Shown here: piece after piece, positions 30,736 to 35,624 of the stretch
How the letters are laid out: every line of letters begins with the position of its first letter
Numbering within the stretch: the first letter of the stretch is position 1
Origin: a virus
Length of the DNA stretch: 35,624 nucleotides
Direction: 5' to 3' (one strand)
IMG/VR virus record: IMGVR_UViG_3300025687_000150
Location: 1 to 35,624 of that record
Notes under the pieces: generated by a model
The model's input: only the letters and a program-made list of their open reading frames with translations
The model's database searches: none
What the model was told of the DNA's origin: nothing
Position numbers and translations under genes: made by a program

Positions 30736-31768
30736 TTAAAATCTTGACACTTATCTGTGGTTTAGAATTAATTATGTCTTCAAACAGATATTTTCTATTT
30801 AAAATGTTCTGAGCATGTACTGGATGACAATCAATTATTAATGCATCATGAATAGTAGCAATTGGACGAAAATATTTTGAGTCTAATGATTGAATCAGAT
30901 TGTTATAAATATAAAAGCAATAATCTGCTGCAGTTGATTGAATATAATGATTCACAAAAGCATTACTTTTAAAAATTTTTCTTCCGTAATAATTTCTGAA
31001 GAAACCTTTGTCATTAAATTCACTTTGCAATTTTTCTTGTACTGATTCATATTCTAGAAATTCTTTTAATGATTTAGCCTCGTCATAATTCATTCCTGAA
31101 ACTTTTGATATTTTATTGATAGAAGCTCCATAGAGAGCTGATATGATTGCTAACTTACATTTTTTTCTTTCAAGTTTGTTATTAAATAGATCTTCATTTA
31201 AATTGTTATAAACATCATCGTAATCTTTACCTTTGATAATTTTAAAATAAAGAAAAGGTTCTAGCGACTTTAAGTCAATTTCTAATATTTTCCCATCTTT
31301 AAACTGAGACTGAAACTTATTTTTATCCTCAGCTTTCATTGTAAGGTAATTCAATCCTGACTTTATTGTCATTCTTCCAGTAACTGTTCCGTTTAGTTTG
31401 TACTCAGGTACTTCGATTATTTTATTATCTATTATATTATTTCTTAAAGAATTAATTAGATTAATTCTACTACTGAATATATTCAAATATTTAATATCTT
31501 CAGAGTTTATATTTTTAAGATTATTAATAATTTCTTTTTTTCTTGTTTCTATAATATTTTTATTTAGTATTCGATTCCATATAACTTCTTCTGAATTAAT
31601 AGATAACTCATTTAGAATATTTTTACAAATAATATTTAATTTTTTTTGAGTTAAGTTATTCAGCTCGAGTATGTGATCATATGATATTACAGAATTATTA
31701 ATTTCATTTATTTCATACTCAAAAGACTTTCTAAGACCTGAATATTCTTTATCTATTTTTATTTTCAT
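30719..31768 (-). CDS. Minimal family A DNA polymerase (Pol I-like palm/fingers only)
   Basis: The 349-residue protein has the core motifs of a Pol I polymerase domain in order: GTVTGRM (127-133, the TGR motif), EIDLKSLEP (163-171, motif A with D165 and E170), RKKCKLAIISALYGAS (201-216, O-helix with R201, K205 and Y213), Q/ST/AAD (275-282) and IHDAL (306-310, motif C with H307/D308). Compared with E. coli Pol I the residue at the 762 position is Ile209, and the motif C Glu is Ala309. No 3'-5' exonuclease domain or full thumb is present; the first ~120 residues are AT-rich-coded, lysine/asparagine-heavy helices. It could be a split polymerase partner or a specialised gap filler. The catalytic Asp pair is kept, so activity is plausible. 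Confidence 0.85.
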   Translation of the reverse strand: MKIKIDKEYSGLRKSFEYEINEINNSVISYDHILELNNLTQKKLNIICKNILNELSINSEEVIWNRILNKNIIETRKKEIINNLKNINSEDIKYLNIFSSRINLINSLRNNIIDNKIIEVPEYKLNGTVTGRMTIKSGLNYLTMKAEDKNKFQSQFKDGKILEIDLKSLEPFLYFKIIKGKDYDDVYNNLNEDLFNNKLERKKCKLAIISALYGASINKISKVSGMNYDEAKSLKEFLEYESVQEKLQSEFNDKGFFRNYYGRKIFKSNAFVNHYIQSTAADYCFYIYNNLIQSLDSKYFRPIATIHDALIIDCHPVHAQNILNRKYLFEDIINSKPQISVKILNEKKN

Positions 31769-31777
31769 TTTTACTCG

Positions 31778-34700
31778 TTAAACGTTAGGATTGGGATTAG
31801 GATTTTGTTCAATGTAGTCTTTTACAGCAGTTATTTTGTCTCTGAAAGGCTCTATCGCACCTTGACCGGTATAAGAAAGCGTCGCTGTAGTTTCAAATTT
31901 ACCTGCAGAGATATTGTGTGTCACAGAAACGCATGTATAGACATTGTCTAGAGTCGTTCCGGTATCAAAGTCAATATAGACATTGCTGGCTCTTTGAAGT
32001 AATGGTATTCCTTCACATGTTAAATTTACACTAGAAGGTACTAATTTTACATCTTTATAATCTTCTATTTCATTACCATTTGCATTGGAAGTAGCTGTCT
32101 GCTTTAAAGAGTTCAAAAGCAAAACGTTAGCAACACCCCCAGATGTATTTGAACTAACTGACAAACTTTTTATTGTTCCGGTTGAAGTTCCGTAAGTTAT
32201 ACTTGGATATACACTTTTAATTTTTTCTTTTATCTGTGCATTTGTTGCTTTTCTTCTTTTAATTACAATTCCTGATTCACTCTTAGATGAATCTACAACA
32301 TAATCTCCTCCCAATAAATTTGCTTGTCTTTCATCATCTGCATCAAAAGGTCTGGGAGAGTTTATGTAAAGATTTAAATCTTTGCTGGTGATTAAATCTT
32401 GAAGCACTTTTTCAGTCGGGCTTAGTATCGCTTCTTCGTCATATATGTGCACTCTGCAAATTACTTGCTCAACTTCTTCGGTCGTTTTATTTTGATTAAT
32501 CACAGGAAGTGTTTCGATAAACATTGAAAGATTTGGAGGAGTAAATTGTAATTTCGAAGGAGGTCCTGCTGTTTCTTGATAGACCCTTTTTAACTGTTCA
32601 GTAAAAGCAGAATTAGAAGCATCTATAGCTCCTTTTCTAATCTTTTGAGCTCTAATCTGAATGTTTTCTTCAGTTGATGACGTTCCTTCTTCTTTTAACT
32701 GTCTTTCTGCTTCTTCCTTATACTCATCAATAGATTTTGATGCCGTCATTTTTTGTAATTCAGCTGATTCACTCAGACCATAAACCGTTAAAGAATTATC
32801 TTTTATTATTTCTCTTTCTATTACACCTAAAAAAGAAGCAATTGTTAATGTCTTCGTTGATTCTTTCTCAAATAAAACTTGCTTTAATTTATCAATATCT
32901 ATCGGCATGCTAGCTGTTGTATGAATTCTTGCTCCGGCTGCTTGATGATTAATTGGATAATACATCATTTGAACCTCATCAAATCTTCCGGAAGAAACTA
33001 GTGAGTACCCTATAAATAGATCAAAAATAGCTCCTAAACTAATAGATACTGAATTTGCTTCAGGCTCAGCATCAATCAACTGAGTATCTCTCATATAAGG
33101 ATCGTTAGGGCCTGCTAATGTTTCTAATTTTGAAAATTTAGAAGAAAAAGCTTTTACTAGTAAATCCTTTTGCGTAGCTGAATCTAACTGTGTACCAATT
33201 GATTCTAAAATTGGAATTAAATCGTTGTCAGATATCTGTCCATCCTCAGATGAATTTAAAGTGCTCAGGAAATACTGCATTGTTTCAATTGAAACAACAG
33301 CATCTCCTCTTGCTTCGTCAATAATTTCTAAGGACGGTCTCACTTCAGAGAGTTGTCCTAAGTCAGCATCATCAGGAAGGTTAGTATAATCTTTACCAAT
33401 CCTACTTTCTAAAATTTCTTCCAGCCTTCCTTTGAAAAGTTTGATCGGTACATAGGGTCCGGATGCAGCAGGTATCGAAACAGATTCTTTGCCTCCTAAC
33501 GCTGCTAATTCAACTGTTATTTTGACAGTATTGTCTGATCCAAAGCTAAAGTTTGAAGATACTACATTAAATACTCCTACATCTCTAAGTGAGTCTAGAA
33601 ATTGACCAATCGGATTTTTGCTATTGATTCCTCCATCTGGATGGGTCCAACCGTATTCTATTAACATTTGAATTTTTCCAAAAGACTCAGTAGAAACAAG
33701 AGGCGCAACATCTGAAAGTCTAGATCTGTCGTGAAGAATTAAACTCAAACTAGCTCTTTTACTAGCAAATAATCCTTGACCTAAACCTGAAATTGATACT
33801 GAAAGACTTTCTAGAGTTAAAAAAGGAGCAATTGGCTCTAAAATATGACTTCCTCGAATAGAAGAATCTTCTGTCGATACAAAAGAATTTCTAATATTTG
33901 CATTAGAAAGAGTCGCAGGTGCTGTAAATATTTCCATCCCTGTATAATATCTGTTTTGTATATCACTTATTTTACTTTCTCCGACAATACTAACTGGTAT
34001 TGCTGTGGATATCCCAGCACCATCATTTAAAACAAAATTATTATCTTCTCCTCTTCTAATAAATCTCATATAAGAGACGTTATTCATTGTTCCTAGAGCT
34101 TTTTCGCGATTACCGTAGAATATTTTAAGATCAATAAAGGGTGCACATCTTGACATTTCAATAGGCGGTATTGCGTTAAAAAAAAGTGATAAAGCGTCTC
34201 CATTTCTTCCCGCGATTGAAAGAATTGAATCTCTAAAAACAATCGATCCCAAGCTAGGATTGTCTTTAGAAGGCGAATCTGGCTTTTTGTTAGCTAAAGA
34301 CTGATCGAATTTGCTAGGATCAGTTGAGGCGATCGCAAAAGCAGCAGGTGAGCCATCTTCGTTTTTTTTGTCTTCACTTTTTTTCAAAACAACATCACCC
34401 GCAGAAGGTAAAGTTGCTGTCTCGCTCATTTTAATGTCTGAAACAATCAGAGACCCTAAAGTGCCACCTGATCCTTCGTAATGGAATAACAAACTTTTGC
34501 TAATTTTTTCTTCTGCAACTGATTCTTCTCCTGTAGTAATACTAGGAATCCAACTAAAAAATTTAGTAATAGGATCAACTTGAAATGCAGTGCCGTCGAC
34601 AATGTCTTTCATAAAATACGCGCCGTTTGCCGTGTCTAAAAGCTTACTTACATAAATTGAATTTGTCGTGTCTTTTAGTTTATCATTTGCTGTGCTTGTT

Positions 34701-34849
34701 ATTTCCTTCGAATCTGCTAAGCTTTTTAGAGAAGTTTGAAAAAGTTCATTATCTTTTCCAATTCCCGTAATATATCCCTTGAATTGATTTAGAATAAATT
34801 CAGCAAACTTTGATCGAGTTTCTCTATTCGTAATGCTAGACATACTCAC
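31778..34849 (-). CDS. Large baseplate/tail structural protein
   Basis: The 1023-residue protein is not clearly matched to one named family. Residues ~340-475 include a recognisable phage-tail segment with LESLSVSISGLGQGL, LSLILHDRSR, IQMLIEYGWTHPDGG, and SSNFSFGSDNTVKITVEL, a wording common in baseplate-type proteins of marine myoviruses (from memory). The C-terminal part (VNLTCEGIPLLQRASNVYIDF and VSVTHNISAGKFETTATLSY) resembles the late-control/hub type of baseplate domain. The gene starts at GTG with AGGTGA upstream, or at an ATG two codons later, and overlaps the gp53-like gene by four bases. Its place between the LysM baseplate gene and the polymerase fits a baseplate hub or wedge. Confidence 0.65.
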   Translation of the reverse strand: MSMSSITNRETRSKFAEFILNQFKGYITGIGKDNELFQTSLKSLADSKEITSTANDKLKDTTNSIYVSKLLDTANGAYFMKDIVDGTAFQVDPITKFFSWIPSITTGEESVAEEKISKSLLFHYEGSGGTLGSLIVSDIKMSETATLPSAGDVVLKKSEDKKNEDGSPAAFAIASTDPSKFDQSLANKKPDSPSKDNPSLGSIVFRDSILSIAGRNGDALSLFFNAIPPIEMSRCAPFIDLKIFYGNREKALGTMNNVSYMRFIRRGEDNNFVLNDGAGISTAIPVSIVGESKISDIQNRYYTGMEIFTAPATLSNANIRNSFVSTEDSSIRGSHILEPIAPFLTLESLSVSISGLGQGLFASKRASLSLILHDRSRLSDVAPLVSTESFGKIQMLIEYGWTHPDGGINSKNPIGQFLDSLRDVGVFNVVSSNFSFGSDNTVKITVELAALGGKESVSIPAASGPYVPIKLFKGRLEEILESRIGKDYTNLPDDADLGQLSEVRPSLEIIDEARGDAVVSIETMQYFLSTLNSSEDGQISDNDLIPILESIGTQLDSATQKDLLVKAFSSKFSKLETLAGPNDPYMRDTQLIDAEPEANSVSISLGAIFDLFIGYSLVSSGRFDEVQMMYYPINHQAAGARIHTTASMPIDIDKLKQVLFEKESTKTLTIASFLGVIEREIIKDNSLTVYGLSESAELQKMTASKSIDEYKEEAERQLKEEGTSSTEENIQIRAQKIRKGAIDASNSAFTEQLKRVYQETAGPPSKLQFTPPNLSMFIETLPVINQNKTTEEVEQVICRVHIYDEEAILSPTEKVLQDLITSKDLNLYINSPRPFDADDERQANLLGGDYVVDSSKSESGIVIKRRKATNAQIKEKIKSVYPSITYGTSTGTIKSLSVSSNTSGGVANVLLLNSLKQTATSNANGNEIEDYKDVKLVPSSVNLTCEGIPLLQRASNVYIDFDTGTTLDNVYTCVSVTHNISAGKFETTATLSYTGQGAIEPFRDKITAVKDYIEQNPNPNPNV

Positions 34850-35139
34850 GTGATCACCTGATAAACTTGTCCTATGTCATAAGGTATTCTAATAACTGTT
34901 CCAGGAGGTACTTGTAACCCCCAACCAATTCCACTCGCAGCTGCTATCACCCACCATAAACTGCTATTACCGTAAAACTCTCCAGCAAAGTGATCTAGTC
35001 GCTGCCCCTCTTCTAGTATTAAAGTTGTTACTCTCAAGTTTCCTGAAAGCACAGCATCAAATATTTTTTTACTATTTCTTGTTGTTCCATATCGTAAAGA
35101 TCCAATTTTCTTTACGAAAGTGTATCTTGACATTGACAT
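34846..35139 (-). CDS. Baseplate wedge protein with LysM-like domain (gp53-like)
   Basis: The 97-residue protein has a C-terminal LysM/tail-protein-X type segment: LILEEGQRLDHFAGEFYGN (41-59), SSLWWVIAAAS (59-69) and LQVPPGTVIRIP (75-86). The same wording (RLDxLAxxxYGDxxLWWVIAxAN, then VPxGTxLxIP) occurs in T4 gp53-related baseplate wedge proteins and phage tail X proteins. It likely helps to hold the baseplate periphery together. The ATG overlaps the preceding stop (TAATG) and the stop overlaps the next gene, so the three structural genes form one unit. The N-terminal 40 residues are variable. Confidence 0.82.
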   Translation of the reverse strand: MSMSRYTFVKKIGSLRYGTTRNSKKIFDAVLSGNLRVTTLILEEGQRLDHFAGEFYGNSSLWWVIAAASGIGWGLQVPPGTVIRIPYDIGQVYQVIT

Positions 35140-35624
35140 TATTTTTTAACCTTTCTATTCACTTCTTTGCCTGCTACTTTAAAAGTGTGTTCTGATACTT
35201 CTCCGTTATCTTCATATGGATCACCAGCTACATGTTTCATGATATTTCCAACATTGTACAAAGGTGCTCTGTTGAAACCAGAATGATCCAACCCGGGAGG
35301 AAGATCATGAATAACGTCTAAGTCTAAAGATATTGTAACTCCTTTTGGCGCCCTTGAATTCCAGTCAGTTTCCCAGCCTCCGTTACCTGCCTCAAGCCAA
35401 TCAAAACTTAAACCTCCCAAAGTACCAGCTAATCCTCTGCCTGCTGTAGTTTCATAAGCTCTTGTTATAGGGTTTCTAGAAGGATCCATAAACCCAGCTG
35501 CAGACGAAGCAAATACAGCTCTAATGATATCTGTTAATTCTGTACCTAAACCACTATTAATATTAGATTGTCTTAAAGATTCTTTTGTTGGGTTTGCGAT
35601 AAAACCTTCGTCAGCAAAAACTCC
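35139..35624 (-). CDS. Phage structural protein (N-terminus cut by window edge)
   Basis: The frame stays open to the window edge: 45 more codons without a stop lie before an internal ATG at 35489, so the gene start is outside the window and the visible 161 residues are the C-terminal part. The region with TAGRGLAGTLGGLSFDWL, APKGVTISLDLDVIHDLPPG and LDHSGFNRAPLYNVG is typical of a tail or baseplate-associated protein seen in marine phages. The terminal tail is basic (NRKVKK). It sits just upstream of the gp53-like gene and overlaps it by one base. The exact virion position is not determined. Confidence 0.65.
   Translation of the reverse strand, partial: GVFADEGFIANPTKESLRQSNINSGLGTELTDIIRAVFASSAAGFMDPSRNPITRAYETTAGRGLAGTLGGLSFDWLEAGNGGWETDWNSRAPKGVTISLDLDVIHDLPPGLDHSGFNRAPLYNVGNIMKHVAGDPYEDNGEVSEHTFKVAGKEVNRKVKK

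Noticed and set aside
1-35624. T4-type late promoters (TATAAATA) and tRNA genes
   Set aside because: No convincing TATAAATA at a suitable distance from structural genes was found, and no cloverleaf with a T-loop motif was noticed between genes.

Overview
The window is a gene-dense, AT-rich stretch of a tailed double-stranded DNA phage genome. Every supported gene lies on the minus strand, so the order of transcription runs from high to low coordinates. The evidence for a phage is a LysM-type baseplate protein, three large repetitive tail-fibre proteins, a T7-lysozyme-type amidase, and a T4-style replication set: gp32-like SSB, UvsX/RecA, RNase H-type 5' nuclease and DnaB/gp41-like helicase. 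The style (small overlapping genes, many TAATG/ATGA junctions, class II ribonucleotide reductase, ThyX-like enzyme, Clp protease) resembles uncultured marine myovirus-like phages. The host is not fixed by the sequence. One small secreted-type protein resembles, from memory, short periplasmic proteins of Bdellovibrionota/Myxococcota.

Layout in transcription order. (1) 35624-31778: virion/baseplate genes, namely an N-terminally cut structural protein, a gp53-like LysM protein and a 1023-residue baseplate-type protein. (2) 31768-30313: a very short family A DNA polymerase and a small acidic protein. (3) 30227-21858: replication and precursor supply. The SSB and a glycine-rich hydrophobic protein each have their own terminator; RecA, 5' nuclease, helicase and class II RNR then form one unit ending in a terminator. 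(4) 21763-21161: ClpP-like protease with its own terminator. (5) 21068-18944: Dps-like protein, TxGH nucleotidyltransferase and endolysin. (6) 18863-10740: three tail-fibre proteins and a DUF5659-like protein, ending in a terminator. (7) 10629-8201: six small genes, several probably virion-related, ending with a protein carrying a J-domain-like HPD motif. (8) 8168-4140: a likely separately promoted set made of an MBD4-type DNA glycosylase, ClpS, a zincless Fpg/Nei glycosylase, a small unknown, two all-alpha NTP-pyrophosphatase-like proteins (one fused to a HAD nucleotidase) and a HExxH protein. (9) 4073-3846: a one-gene unit with its own promoter and terminator, encoding a small signal-peptide-like protein. 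(10) 3769-1: ThyX-like enzyme, nucleoside deoxyribosyltransferase, a small unknown, a sugar-nucleotide epimerase and a SAM methyltransferase cut by the window edge.

The genes suggest a lytic programme that makes dNTPs by B12-dependent RNR and salvage, polices the pool (dUTPase-like and HAD enzymes), repairs damaged bases (two glycosylases), and may redirect host proteolysis (ClpP and ClpS). The most unusual points are the minimal DNA polymerase with Ile at the '762' position and HDA instead of HDE, the MBD4-like/zincless-Nei pair, ClpS next to them, the NTP-pyrophosphatase-HAD fusion, a recurring LRxLI peptide at protein ends, and the autonomous secreted-type cassette. No tRNA, rRNA, CRISPR array, insertion sequence or integrase was seen, and no stretch over 300 bases lacks a gene.
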